Below, in pieces: positions 1 through 7,363 of a stretch of 30,056 bases of DNA. A model generated the notes under the pieces. That model saw only the letters and a program-made list of their open reading frames with translations. It did no database searches and was not told the DNA's origin. The DNA is taken from assembly GCA_910578255.1 (NCBI GenBank), contig CAJTQM010000025.1, positions 1 through 30,056 on the forward strand, in the 5' to 3' direction. Position 1 is the stretch's first letter; each line of letters begins with the position of its first letter. The translations under genes were made by a program, and so were the position numbers. This DNA is from an uncultured Oscillospiraceae bacterium (GTDB taxonomy: Bacteria; Bacillota; Clostridia; Oscillospirales; Ruminococcaceae).

Positions 1-48
1 ACCATGAAAAATCAGGATAAGGAAGTCAACGAAAAGGGAGTATTGAAA

Positions 49-750
49 GTGGTAAAACTGTTAGTCATAATTCCCGCCTATAATGAACAGGAAAATATCG
101 CGCGGGTGGTGGATAACCTGATTGAACATTACCCGCAGTATGACTATCTGGTGGTCAACGACGGTTCAAAGGACCGCACGGCCCAGATCTGCCGGGAGAA
201 AGGCTATCGCTTTTTGGACCTGCCGGTCAATTTGGGCTTAGCGGGGGCTTTTCAGGCCGGCCTTCGATACGCATACAGGACGGGGGGGGGGTATAATGCG
301 GCGATCCAGTTTGACGGAGACGGCCAGCATGACCCCAGCTACATCGAAGAAATGGCGGCGCTGATGGAAAAAGAGGGTTTGGATGTGGTGATCGGCTCTC
401 GCTTCAAGGAAGAAAAGAAGCCTTTCAGCCTGCGGATGCTGGGAAACCGAATGATCCAGCTGGCGATTAAAATAACAACCGGTGTCACCATCAAGGATCC
501 CACCTCCGGGATGCGGTTGCTCAACCGGCCCATGATCCGTGAATTTGCCCAGAATCTTAACTATGGGCCGGAGCCGGATACCATCGCCTACCTGATTCGC
601 ACCGGTGCAAAGGTCGAAGAGGTTCAGGTCCAGATGATGGACCGGATCGCAGGGGAAAGCTATTTTAACCTGCGACGGTCGATAGAATACATGACCCGAA
701 TGTGTATTTCGATTCTATTTTTCCAGTGGGTTCGCAGAAGGAGGGATTAA
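49..750 (+). CDS. Glycosyltransferase family 2 (polyprenol-phosphate sugar transferase type)
   Basis: A GT-A fold glycosyltransferase resembling dolichol/undecaprenyl-phosphate mannosyl- or glucosyltransferases, expected at the inner face of the membrane transferring a sugar from a nucleotide donor. Visible motifs (numbered from the GTG at 49) are IIPAYNE near residue 7, VVNDGSKD at 35-42, the metal-binding FDGDGQHD at 88-95, and DPTSGMRLLNR in the C-terminal half. The frame is open from an ATG at 4. I prefer GTG 49 because AAGGGAG (34-40) lies 8 nt before it and family members normally begin just before the IIPAYNE strand. The TTG at 43 is too close to that site. A run of ten G (282-291) encodes part of a Gly-Gly-Gly stretch. 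The stop is followed by a DUF2304 gene whose ribosome site lies inside this gene, so the two form an operon. The sugar and acceptor cannot be told. Confidence 0.9.
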   Translation: MVKLLVIIPAYNEQENIARVVDNLIEHYPQYDYLVVNDGSKDRTAQICREKGYRFLDLPVNLGLAGAFQAGLRYAYRTGGGYNAAIQFDGDGQHDPSYIEEMAALMEKEGLDVVIGSRFKEEKKPFSLRMLGNRMIQLAIKITTGVTIKDPTSGMRLLNRPMIREFAQNLNYGPEPDTIAYLIRTGAKVEEVQVQMMDRIAGESYFNLRRSIEYMTRMCISILFFQWVRRRRD

Positions 751-751
751 A

Positions 752-1120
752 ATGTCGGTGACCTTTCGTGTTGTTTTAATTGCCGCATCGGTGCTGACAT
801 TATGGTATACGGCCCGAAAAATCCGCAAGTCGCAGATGCAGATTGAGGACGCCATTTTCTGGATCGGTTTTCCCGCTGTATTGGTGGTTCTAAGCGTTGT
901 TCCCGGTATCGCCGGTTGGGCGGCAGGCGTTTTGGGTATCCAGTCTGCGGTGAACTTTATTTATCTGTCGATTATTTTTGTATTGATTTTAAAAATTTTT
1001 TCTTTGTCCATCCGCTTTTCCCAGATGGATGCCAAAATCCGTACGCTGACGCAGGAAATTGCCATCCGGGAGTGTCTGGAAAAAGACGAAAAAATAAAAG
1101 ACGAGACAAAGGTCAGATAA
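752..1120 (+). CDS. DUF2304 domain-containing small membrane protein
   Basis: A 122-residue integral membrane protein with three hydrophobic segments: about residues 3-20, 35-55 and 67-88. They are followed by a charged C-terminal tail predicted to form a helix. Size and layout match the DUF2304 family, which is commonly found directly beside family 2 glycosyltransferases in Firmicutes. The start ATG is 1 nt after the glycosyltransferase stop, with AAGGAGGG at 738-745 overlapping the end of that gene, so the two are almost certainly cotranscribed. A role as membrane partner of the glycosyltransferase, for example in lipid-linked sugar handling, is inferred from context only. The family assignment comes from recognising the pattern, not from a search. 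Confidence 0.8.
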   Translation: MSVTFRVVLIAASVLTLWYTARKIRKSQMQIEDAIFWIGFPAVLVVLSVVPGIAGWAAGVLGIQSAVNFIYLSIIFVLILKIFSLSIRFSQMDAKIRTLTQEIAIRECLEKDEKIKDETKVR

Positions 1121-1122
1121 TC

Positions 1123-1164
1123 CTATTATAAACGCCGCCCCAAACGGGGCGGCGTTTATAATAG
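1123..1164. terminator. Perfect 19-bp inverted repeat, likely bidirectional terminator
   Basis: The arms 1123-1141 and 1146-1164 are perfect reverse complements around an AAAC loop: a GC-rich core next to the loop and an AT-rich base. It sits directly after the DUF2304 stop and downstream of the opposing minus-strand operon. There is no long T run after either arm, only the T/A-rich base of the stem, so termination is likely but its efficiency is uncertain. Confidence 0.7.
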
Positions 1165-1286
1165 CAGATAAAGAAGGCCGAGCATCAGTTTTTTGTCTGC
1201 CTGATTGACGTATAAAGCGGCCAAAATGCCCAATAAAAGCAGCCGGTCTCTTTGCAGCGGATGGGGAAAAGAAGGGGGGATAGATT

Positions 1287-2096
1287 CTATTTTTTTTTAG
1301 GTTCTTCCGCTTTTCCCTGGTTTTCCGGATGATAGGACAGTCTTTCGGCCGGTCGGGGCGGCTGATAGCAGCCTTTTTCCGGGCGAACCGCGTCCGGATG
1401 GAAGGAGGGACCGCGCCGGGGCTTTCTCGGGATAAAACCATCCGGATGGTAGGGCAGCGGCGGCACGAAAACCGGTTCTGCAAAAACTGTCTGGGGCGCA
1501 TGCGGTTCCTGAATGGGGTCGGGATCCTCTTTTGCATCCGGCCTGAAGGTGTCCGGCGGATTCTCGCGGGAAAAATCCGGATCTCCCATGGCCTGGGAGA
1601 TATCCTGGATGGTTTGCAGTAAACCTTCCGAAGGCATAAATTTGTCCGGCGCCTCATCCAGCGGCGCCGCCCCCGGTGTATCCTCCAGGACCGGGGAAAA
1701 TTCCTCTACGGCAGTTTCGGCCGAAAACGGCTGAGGCGGATCGAGGGACGGCCCGGCAGCGAATACCGGATCACCGCTGAGTTCCTCGGGGGCGGATAGA
1801 TCCGGAGAAGACTTCTCGGGCTGACGGTCCGGCAGTTCCACACCACCGTTTTTGACCGGGACCGCATCGAATGCGTCCGGTTGGGACGCTTTAAAAGACT
1901 CCTCCTGAGCCGGTACCGCCAAAGGGGCTTTTGGCTTCTGCAAATCTGGATCATCCGACGGCGCAGAGGCAAAAATCGGCCTTTGGGGGCCGGATGTCTG
2001 CCTTTTGGCCAGTTCCTGTAGCTTTCGCGTGGCCTCTTCCCGCATGCGCAGAAATTCCTCCCGGGTCAGGCCGCCTTTATTCCAATGCTCCATCAT
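1287..2096 (-). CDS. Hypothetical proline-rich, probably disordered protein
   Basis: About 269 residues. The N-terminal ~35 residues (from MMEHWNKGG through TREEFLRMREEATRK) look helical and charged. The rest is rich in Pro, Asp, Glu and Ala with no hydrophobic core, so it is probably disordered. Near the C-terminus are three imperfect units, PYHPD, SFHPD and SYHPE, each followed by a basic stretch. The protein ends in PKKK, encoded by an A9 run (plus-strand T9 at 1290-1298). The frame is open further upstream to 2138, but GAGGAG just before the ATG at 2096/2093 and the 20-base overlap with the upstream gene (stop at 2077) favour the internal start. It is the last gene of a three-gene coupled operon. 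I do not recognise a function; a scaffold or surface/coat role would be speculation. Confidence 0.65.
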   Translation of the reverse strand: MMEHWNKGGLTREEFLRMREEATRKLQELAKRQTSGPQRPIFASAPSDDPDLQKPKAPLAVPAQEESFKASQPDAFDAVPVKNGGVELPDRQPEKSSPDLSAPEELSGDPVFAAGPSLDPPQPFSAETAVEEFSPVLEDTPGAAPLDEAPDKFMPSEGLLQTIQDISQAMGDPDFSRENPPDTFRPDAKEDPDPIQEPHAPQTVFAEPVFVPPLPYHPDGFIPRKPRRGPSFHPDAVRPEKGCYQPPRPAERLSYHPENQGKAEEPKKK

Positions 2097-2463
2097 CTCG
2101 CTCCTCTCCATGGACTGTTTTTCTCTTTCCGCCCCCAAAGCTTTGCAGCAGCGGCAGCAGGTTTGCCAGCCGCATCAGCTTGATAACGTCTTCGGCCCGG
2201 GCGGCCCTGTCAGGGGTAAGATGGGGCTGCAGCGCCCGCAGCAGGCGGATATTTTTGTCATCCTCCTGCAAAGAGGAAACAATTTTTAGAATTTGTTCCA
2301 GATCCCCCATGTCCGGCGCAGCTTCTTTTTCCGAACCGCTTTGACCGGCCCCGGCAGGCTGCATCAGCCCTTCAAAAAGGCCAAAAAGGCCGCTTATATC
2401 GTCCGACTCGCCACCCGATTCGTTTCCCAAAAGGCCGCCCAGCAGGTCGGAAAGTTCACTCAT
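2077..2463 (-). CDS. Conserved hypothetical helical protein (Clostridia)
   Basis: 128 residues. The N-terminal half is low complexity (Gly, Ser, Glu, with repeated Leu-Leu-Gly and Leu-Phe-Gly). The C-terminal half is helical, with LLRALQPHLTPDRAARAEDV followed by IKLMRLANLLPLLQ. From memory, small clostridial proteins of unknown function share a Leu-x-Ala-Leu-(K/Q)-Pro-hydrophobic ... Arg ... hydrophobic-Leu-Pro pattern; I could not check this here. The ATG overlaps the stop of the upstream 80-residue gene (ATGA at 2463-2460), and its own stop overlaps the start of the next gene, so translation is coupled through all three. No signal peptide, membrane segment or catalytic motif is visible. 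Confidence 0.75.
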   Translation of the reverse strand: MSELSDLLGGLLGNESGGESDDISGLFGLFEGLMQPAGAGQSGSEKEAAPDMGDLEQILKIVSSLQEDDKNIRLLRALQPHLTPDRAARAEDVIKLMRLANLLPLLQSFGGGKRKTVHGEERDDGALE

Positions 2464-2702
2464 GGATTTTTCTGCCCTCCAAATTCCTTCAAAAGCCGTC
2501 CCACGATCCCCGAATGAAGCAGTATTTCCAGTTTTTTTGGATCCGAAAGCAGGTTATATACCTGTTCGTTTACGGCAATTTTGCCATCCTGCATGATGCC
2601 GGACAGCTTTTCCTGCAGCTGTTTTTTGGGGATTCCTGTTTTTTCGCTTGCAAGGTTCAGCAATTCTTCCAGCTTTTCTTCTTCAATGAAAAATTCATGC
2701 AT
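2460..2702 (-). CDS. Small conserved hypothetical helical protein, first gene of operon
   Basis: 80 residues, all-helical in appearance, with two short repeats of amphipathic helices: an N-terminal unit around LEELLNLASEKTGI and a C-terminal unit around LLSDPKKLEILLHSG ending in LLKEFGG. The pattern 'SDP..L..LL.S....LLKEF' resembles small clostridial proteins of unknown function that I recall next to genes like the one that follows; this is unverified. I chose ATG 2702 because AGGTGG lies 8 nt upstream. An in-frame GTG at 2714 overlaps that site. The gene is head of the coupled operon at 2702-1287 and is divergent from the phosphodiesterase gene at 2842, with a 139-nt gap in which I could not pick a convincing promoter. 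Confidence 0.75.
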   Translation of the reverse strand: MHEFFIEEEKLEELLNLASEKTGIPKKQLQEKLSGIMQDGKIAVNEQVYNLLSDPKKLEILLHSGIVGRLLKEFGGQKNP

Positions 2703-2841
2703 TCTGCTCACCACCTATTCCAATTGTTTTATTTCTATGTTACAGTAAACGTATCTATTCCTGTGCGTATGCGATTCCCAAAAAGATTCCGGTATGGCCG
2801 GACAGGCTTTCAGATAAAACCCAAGAACGGAGGGCAAGTTG

Positions 2842-3318
2842 ATGCGGATAATCGTCATGTCAGACAGTCATCGGAACTTTCGAAACGTGCTGCGGGTGGT
2901 AGACCGCCACCCGGACGCAGATCTTTACATCCATTTGGGTGACGGTGAGCGGGAGTTTGAAAGCGTGCAGGATCTCTACCCGGACCGTCGTTATCTATGG
3001 GTGGCCGGAAACTGCGATTTTGGCTCGGATACGACTACCAGCGACCTGGCAAAGCTTTGCGGGAAAAACGTTCTTTTGACCCACGGGCATACCTATGAGG
3101 TAAAGCAGTCCCTGTCAAAGTTAAAAAACGCCGCCCGCATCTGCCATGCCAGCGTTGTGCTGTACGGCCACACGCATGTGGCCTACACCGAGTACGACAG
3201 CGGACTTTACGTCATGAACCCCGGCAGTCTGTCGGTTCCCCGGCGCGGTGGGGCCTCGTACGGAATTTTGGATATTACCAGCCAGGGAATCATGACCAAC
3301 CTTGTGGAGGTGCGGTGA
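2842..3318 (+). CDS. YfcE/MJ0936-family metallophosphoesterase
   Basis: A 158-residue calcineurin-like phosphodiesterase of the compact YfcE class. Metal-ligand motifs are all present: SDSH (D8, H10), LGDGE (D34), GNCD (N57), LTHGH (H81, H83) and GHTH (H110, H112). The length fits a minimal single-domain enzyme. Family members hydrolyse phosphodiester model substrates in vitro with Mn2+; the natural substrate is unknown. ATG 2842 is preferred to the overlapping TTG 2839 because GGAGGG lies 7 nt upstream. The stop codon overlaps the start of the biotin ligase gene by one base, so the two are translationally coupled. No functional link between them is evident. Confidence 0.92.
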   Translation: MRIIVMSDSHRNFRNVLRVVDRHPDADLYIHLGDGEREFESVQDLYPDRRYLWVAGNCDFGSDTTTSDLAKLCGKNVLLTHGHTYEVKQSLSKLKNAARICHASVVLYGHTHVAYTEYDSGLYVMNPGSLSVPRRGGASYGILDITSQGIMTNLVEVR

Positions 3319-4079
3319 TGGAGCAGCTGTTGGGGCTCGACACAAAATGGTGCGGGCGGCATCTGATCCGCCTTCAGGAGGTGGATTCCACCAACGAATA
3401 CTTGAAAAAAGGGGATTTTCCCGACGGAACGGCGGTGATCGCCGACCGGCAGACCGCGGGGAAAGGCCGTTTGGGAAAAAACTGGTCCGGCGCACCGGCC
3501 GGGCAGGCGCTGTATCTTTCGGTGCTTTTTCATTCTATGAAGGTCGACGATATGGGGTTACTGCCGTTGCTGTGCGGCTTGGCTGCGGTCCGCAGTCTGG
3601 GGGAAAAAACGCTTATCAAGTGGCCTAACGACATTGTACTGGACCAAAAAAAAATCTGCGGAATCCTCTGCGAAAGCAGAATTCAGGGCGGACAGGTGCT
3701 GGCGATCTGCGGGCTGGGGGTGAATCTCGGTCAGCCCGCGTCGTTTTTCGCGCAGAACGATCTGCCCCACGCAACCTCCCTGCTGGCATCTATCGGCCGG
3801 AGCCTGTCTGTCCCGGAAGCGGCGGCGAGGCTTTTAAACGCGTTGGAGCCGATTTTAGAGCGGTATAAGCGGGAAGGGTTTGCGCCGTTTTTACAGGAGT
3901 ATTCCAGCCGCTGCATCACCTTGGGCCGTCCAGTGCAGGTGGTGCTGGAAGAAAAAACCGTACAGGCCCAAGCGGTATCCATAGCGCCGGACGGAAGTCT
4001 TGTCTGCCAAAAGGATGGGGAAAGCTTCTGTGTCCGGGCGGGAGAAGCCTCGGTCCGGGGGCTTTACGGCTATGTTTAA
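3318..4079 (+). CDS. birA: Biotin--[acetyl-CoA-carboxylase] ligase, no HTH domain
   Basis: Activates biotin to biotinyl-AMP and attaches it to the lysine of biotin carboxyl carrier domains in the cytoplasm. The biotin/ATP-binding loop GKGRLGKNW is at residues 48-56, with EVDSTN at 21-26, KWPNDI at 101-106, GILCES at 115-120 and GLGVNLGQ at 132-139. A small C-terminal SH3-like segment follows from about residue 205. At 253 residues it starts directly with the catalytic domain, so it is a monofunctional (group I) ligase and cannot act as the biotin repressor as E. coli BirA does. ATG 3318 overlaps the preceding TGA, and GGAGG at 3306-3310 serves it. Confidence 0.93.
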   Translation: MEQLLGLDTKWCGRHLIRLQEVDSTNEYLKKGDFPDGTAVIADRQTAGKGRLGKNWSGAPAGQALYLSVLFHSMKVDDMGLLPLLCGLAAVRSLGEKTLIKWPNDIVLDQKKICGILCESRIQGGQVLAICGLGVNLGQPASFFAQNDLPHATSLLASIGRSLSVPEAAARLLNALEPILERYKREGFAPFLQEYSSRCITLGRPVQVVLEEKTVQAQAVSIAPDGSLVCQKDGESFCVRAGEASVRGLYGYV

Positions 4080-4127
4080 AAATCCGAAAAGAATCGGCCC
4101 GGCCGATTGTCAACGAAAAAAAATATG

Positions 4128-4156
4128 GTATAATAACGATAGAATCGTTATTATAC
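4128..4156. repeat. 13-bp inverted repeat, first half of repeat unit 1
   Basis: GTATAATAACGAT (4128-4140) and ATCGTTATTATAC (4144-4156) are perfect reverse complements around AGA, followed by AGATTTTTTAT. It may serve as terminator of the phosphodiesterase-biotin ligase pair. It is also the start of a longer element repeated 92 nt downstream, so a dispersed palindromic repeat is the better description. Confidence 0.7.
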
Positions 4157-4275
4157 AGATTTTTTATGGCCGCCCTACGGGCATGGCCAATGATCCCATG
4201 TGCGGCTCTTGCCTTCATGGGATCATAACGACAGAATCGTCATGATACTCAAATTTTAATGGCCGCCTTGCGGCT
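4133..4275. repeat. Two-copy imperfect direct repeat with internal palindromes
   Basis: Copy 1 starts at 4133 and copy 2 at 4225, 92 nt apart. Both read ATAACGA(T/C)AGAATCGT then (T/C)AT, followed after a short AT-rich stretch by ATGGCCGCC and a small GC hairpin (CCCTACGGG in copy 1, GCCTTGCGGC in copy 2). Between them, ATGATCCCATG (4190-4200) and CATGGGATCAT (4216-4226) form a perfect 11-bp inverted repeat with a 15-nt loop. The whole 4080-4427 gap contains no supportable reading frame. These repeats and a candidate promoter are what I can see in it. Confidence 0.7.
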
Positions 4276-4300
4276 TTGTCGTTATTGGATTTGTGATTTA

Positions 4301-4330
4301 TTGACATTCTGCGAAAAAGGCCGGTTATCT
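4301..4330 (+). promoter_or_regulatory. Candidate sigma-A promoter for the xpaC-telA-HD operon
   Basis: A perfect -35 TTGACA at 4301-4306 is followed after 18 nt by a poor -10 match, TTATCT at 4325-4330. The next gene starts at 4428. The -35 is convincing; the -10 is weak, and a GATAAT at 4350-4355 lacks a partner -35. Position immediately after the repeat element suggests the promoter is in this stretch. Confidence 0.4.
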
Positions 4331-4427
4331 GCAATTTTCAGAGGGTAGTGATAATCTTTTAGGCTGTTTTGTTGAATCGGATAGAGAAAAGAAAGGCTCG
4401 CGGGCTTTTGGATACGGAGGGGTTTCA

Positions 4428-5669
4428 TTGAAGAACAACCAGGAATCGGATTGGGAAAAGCTGATCAGCCAGACCATTGACGACGCGCTTCATTCCGGTG
4501 ATTTTACAAAATTAAAGCAGACGCTGAGCGATACGGCCCAAAATGTGATGAAGCAGACCGTTTCCGGCTGTGAGCAGCTTAGCGCGCAGCTGGGCCAGAT
4601 TTTTGGCGGGGCGGGGCAATCACAGCGGCCTGCCAACACCCCTCAGCGGCCGGCGGATCCCCAGCGGCCGCAGCCGGTTCCGGTGCAGCGGGTTCCCTCC
4701 CGGTATGCGACCCATTGGCAGCGGCCGGCTGTCCCTTTGAGGAAAAAGACGGTTCGGCTGCCGGGCAAAGCCATATCGACGGTGGGCGTTTTTCTGGGTC
4801 TTGGTTTGGGAATCCTCTCTCTACAAATGGTTTATCAGGCGTTGATGGAACTATTACACCAGGCATTTGATTTTTCAATGGTCTTGAATCTGGCTGTCTT
4901 TCTGCTTTTGATGGTCGCCAGTTTCTGGTTCGCGGCCCATTGCGTTGGAAGGTTTCGCAAACGCCGGTATCTGCAATACCGGCTGGCCATTGGCGACCGG
5001 CAGGTCTGCGCTGTCAGCGTACTGGCTTCTGCGGTAAAAAAGTCGCCTAAGTTTGTTCTGCGGGACATTAAGAGCATGATTAAAAGCGGGTTATTTCCGC
5101 AGGGCCATCTGGACGATGAGGAAACCTGCCTGATTTTAACCGACGAAGCGTATTCCCAGTATCGGGTCGGCCAGGCCAACCGCAAAAAGCGGGAGTTGGA
5201 GCAGGCGAAAATTCAGGAGAACCCCGATGGAATCGACGCGGTGATCGCCGAAGGCCGCGGCTGGATCCAAAAAATCCGCGAAGCCAACGACGCCCTTCCC
5301 GGGCAGGAGATTTCCGATAAACTCAGCCAGCTGGAGACAGTAACCGGAAAAATTTTTACCTGCGTGGAGAAGCATCCGGAAAAGCTGCCGGAAATTCGGC
5401 GCTTTATGAATTACTATCTGCCCACCACCGTCAAGCTGGTGGGTTCCTACCGGGAATTTGAAAATCAGCCGGTGCAGGGCGAGAATATCCAAACCGCCAA
5501 AAAAGAGATTTTGGATATCCTGGATACGGTGAACCGGGCGTTCGCCTCGCTTTTGGACAGCCTGTTCCAAAACGATGCAATTGATATTTCCGCTGACATC
5601 AGCGTTTTAAAAACCATGCTTGCCCAGGAAGGGCTGACCCAGAAGGATTTTGATAAGCAGCCCCAATAA
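4428..5669 (+). CDS. XpaC-like protein (5-bromo-4-chloroindolyl phosphate hydrolysis family)
   Basis: 413 residues. The N-terminal ~60 residues are helical and acidic/polar, then comes a Gln-Arg-Pro-rich linker (about 62-95) with repeated QRP units. Two transmembrane segments follow at about 113-137 and 148-168. The cytoplasmic C-terminal domain has the family hallmark: YRLAIGDRQVCAVSVLA, then VLRDIKSMIKSGLFPQGHLD. The XpaC name comes from a B. subtilis phenotype on an indolyl phosphate dye; no hydrolase motif is visible and the real function is unknown. The start is TTG 4428 with GGAGGGG at 4416-4422. It lies 26 nt before telA, the same pairing as in many Firmicutes (yceG-yceH-like arrangement). 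Confidence 0.85.
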   Translation: MKNNQESDWEKLISQTIDDALHSGDFTKLKQTLSDTAQNVMKQTVSGCEQLSAQLGQIFGGAGQSQRPANTPQRPADPQRPQPVPVQRVPSRYATHWQRPAVPLRKKTVRLPGKAISTVGVFLGLGLGILSLQMVYQALMELLHQAFDFSMVLNLAVFLLLMVASFWFAAHCVGRFRKRRYLQYRLAIGDRQVCAVSVLASAVKKSPKFVLRDIKSMIKSGLFPQGHLDDEETCLILTDEAYSQYRVGQANRKKRELEQAKIQENPDGIDAVIAEGRGWIQKIREANDALPGQEISDKLSQLETVTGKIFTCVEKHPEKLPEIRRFMNYYLPTTVKLVGSYREFENQPVQGENIQTAKKEILDILDTVNRAFASLLDSLFQNDAIDISADISVLKTMLAQEGLTQKDFDKQPQ

Positions 5670-5695
5670 AGGATCTTATAAGGAGGATATAAGCG

Positions 5696-6856
5696 ATGGA
5701 TGAAAAGAAGACAGAGACTGTTCCGCAGCTTTCTTTGGATACCCAGGAGGTCCCGACCCTGACGCTGGATCTGGAGGTGGCCGAGGAGCAGCCATTGGCG
5801 CCGGCGCAGCCTCCCCAAACGGCGGTTTTTGACGAGAGTTCCTTAACCGATGCCGAGCGCAAGATGGTCAATGATTTTGCTCAGAAAATCCAGCTGGACA
5901 ATTCCAATCTTGTGCTGCAATACGGTTCCGGCGCACAGAAAAAAATCGCCGATTTTTCCGAAACCGCCCTCAACAACGTCCGGACCAAGGACATGAGTGA
6001 GGTTGGCGAAATGCTGACCAACGTTGTGGTGGAGTTAAAAAAGTTTAACGTAGACGAAGAGGAAAAAGGGCTGTTTAGCTTCTTTAAGCGTTCCGGCAAT
6101 AAAATTTCCACCTATAAAGCCAAATATTCCAGCGCCGAGGCCAATGTCAACCGTATCTGCAATGTGCTGGAAAACCATCAGGTTCAGCTGATGAAGGATA
6201 TCGCCATGTTGGACAAGATGTATGAGATGAACAAGGTCTATTTTAAAGAACTTTCCATGTATATTTTGGCGGGCAAAAAGAAGCTGGCGCAGGTGGAGTC
6301 CACCGACCTGCCCGCCGCCCAGGAAAAGGCCCGGCAAAGCGGCCTGCCGGAGGACGCCCAGGCCGCCAACGACCTGTCGGCCATGTGCAATCGGTTTGAA
6401 AAGAAGCTCCACGATCTGGAGCTGACCCGCACCATCTCCATCCAGATGGCGCCGCAGATTCGCCTGATCCAGAATAACGACACGCTGATGACCGAAAAGA
6501 TCCAGTCCACGCTGGTCAACACCATCCCCCTTTGGAAAAGCCAGATGGTGCTGGCATTGGGGGTGGCCCATTCCCAGCAGGCGGCGGACGCCCAGCGGGC
6601 GGTCACCGACATGACCAACGAACTGCTTCGCAAAAACGCCGAAACCCTGAAGATGTCCTCCATCGAAACGGCCAAAGAGTCGGAGCGGGGGATTGTGGAC
6701 ATCGAAACGCTGAAGACGACCAACGAATCGCTGATTTCTACCTTAGACGAGGTTATGCGCATCCAGCAGGAGGGGCGGCAGAAGCGGCAGGAGGCAGAGT
6801 CCGAACTGCGCCGGATTGAGGACGACTTGAAAAACAAGCTTTTGCAGATGCGGTAG
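5696..6856 (+). CDS. telA: TelA-family toxic anion resistance protein
   Basis: 386 residues, soluble, almost wholly helical with long charged heptad-like stretches, matching the TelA/KlaA family linked to tellurite resistance and, in Gram-positives, to tolerance of cell-envelope stress. The first ~45 residues are acidic and variable. The conserved core starts at about 50 (LTDAERKMVNDFAQKIQLDN), has the TELA hallmark SGNKISTYKAKY near 143, and runs through AQVESTDLPA and TISIQMAPQIRLIQNND to IETLKTTNESLISTLDEV near the C-terminus. AAGGAGGATATAAGCG precedes the ATG. It forms an operon with the xpaC-like gene upstream and the HD gene 9 nt downstream. Biochemical function is unknown for the family. 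Confidence 0.9.
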   Translation: MDEKKTETVPQLSLDTQEVPTLTLDLEVAEEQPLAPAQPPQTAVFDESSLTDAERKMVNDFAQKIQLDNSNLVLQYGSGAQKKIADFSETALNNVRTKDMSEVGEMLTNVVVELKKFNVDEEEKGLFSFFKRSGNKISTYKAKYSSAEANVNRICNVLENHQVQLMKDIAMLDKMYEMNKVYFKELSMYILAGKKKLAQVESTDLPAAQEKARQSGLPEDAQAANDLSAMCNRFEKKLHDLELTRTISIQMAPQIRLIQNNDTLMTEKIQSTLVNTIPLWKSQMVLALGVAHSQQAADAQRAVTDMTNELLRKNAETLKMSSIETAKESERGIVDIETLKTTNESLISTLDEVMRIQQEGRQKRQEAESELRRIEDDLKNKLLQMR

Positions 6857-6865
6857 GAGATTTGT

Positions 6866-7363
6866 ATGGAATCGTTTGAAGCATTGATTATGGGTATGGT
6901 AGAGCACGATGCGGGCCATCCCAAAATGATCCAGCATTTTTTGAAGGTATATGAATTTGCCAGACTGATCGGAAAGGCAGAGCATTTGGAGGAAGGCCTG
7001 CAATTTACGCTGGAAACCGCCGCCGTTGTCCACGACATCGGGATTTTGGCAGCGAAGAAAAAATACGGCAGCGGTGCGGGTAAGTATCAGGAGAAGGAAG
7101 GCCCCGCGGAAGCGGAAAAACTTCTGTCAGGATTGGGCTGGCCGCCGGCGGTTATCGAGAGAGTTTCTTATCTGGTGGGGCATCATCATACCTATACGGA
7201 TATCGACGGGGCCGATTATCAGATCCTGGTGGAAGCGGATTTTCTGGTGAATCTGTTGGAAAACGAGTCCTCGCCGGACGCGAAGAAAAACGCATACGAA
7301 AGAATTTTTAAGACGGAAAGCGGGAAAAATTTCTTTCAGCTTCTATATCCGGAAGCTGTATAA
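6866..7363 (+). CDS. HD domain protein (predicted phosphohydrolase)
   Basis: 165 residues forming one HD domain. Predicted metal ligands are H24, the H56-D57 pair in VVHDIGI, the GHHH cluster at 105-108 and D125 in EADFLVNLL. This ligand order fits small metal-dependent phosphohydrolases of the HD superfamily; the substrate (nucleotide, cyclic nucleotide or other) cannot be inferred. The ATG at 6866 follows AGGAG at 6855-6859 and is only 9 nt after the telA stop, so it belongs to the xpaC-telA transcript. A shared terminator with the converging XRE gene follows immediately. Confidence 0.85.
   Translation: MESFEALIMGMVEHDAGHPKMIQHFLKVYEFARLIGKAEHLEEGLQFTLETAAVVHDIGILAAKKKYGSGAGKYQEKEGPAEAEKLLSGLGWPPAVIERVSYLVGHHHTYTDIDGADYQILVEADFLVNLLENESSPDAKKNAYERIFKTESGKNFFQLLYPEAV

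Noticed and set aside
989..1657. Long open frame on the minus strand overlapping the DUF2304 gene end and the proline-rich gene
   Set aside because: It runs through the perfect hairpin, has an arginine/proline-biased composition typical of a shadow frame, and has no ribosome site.
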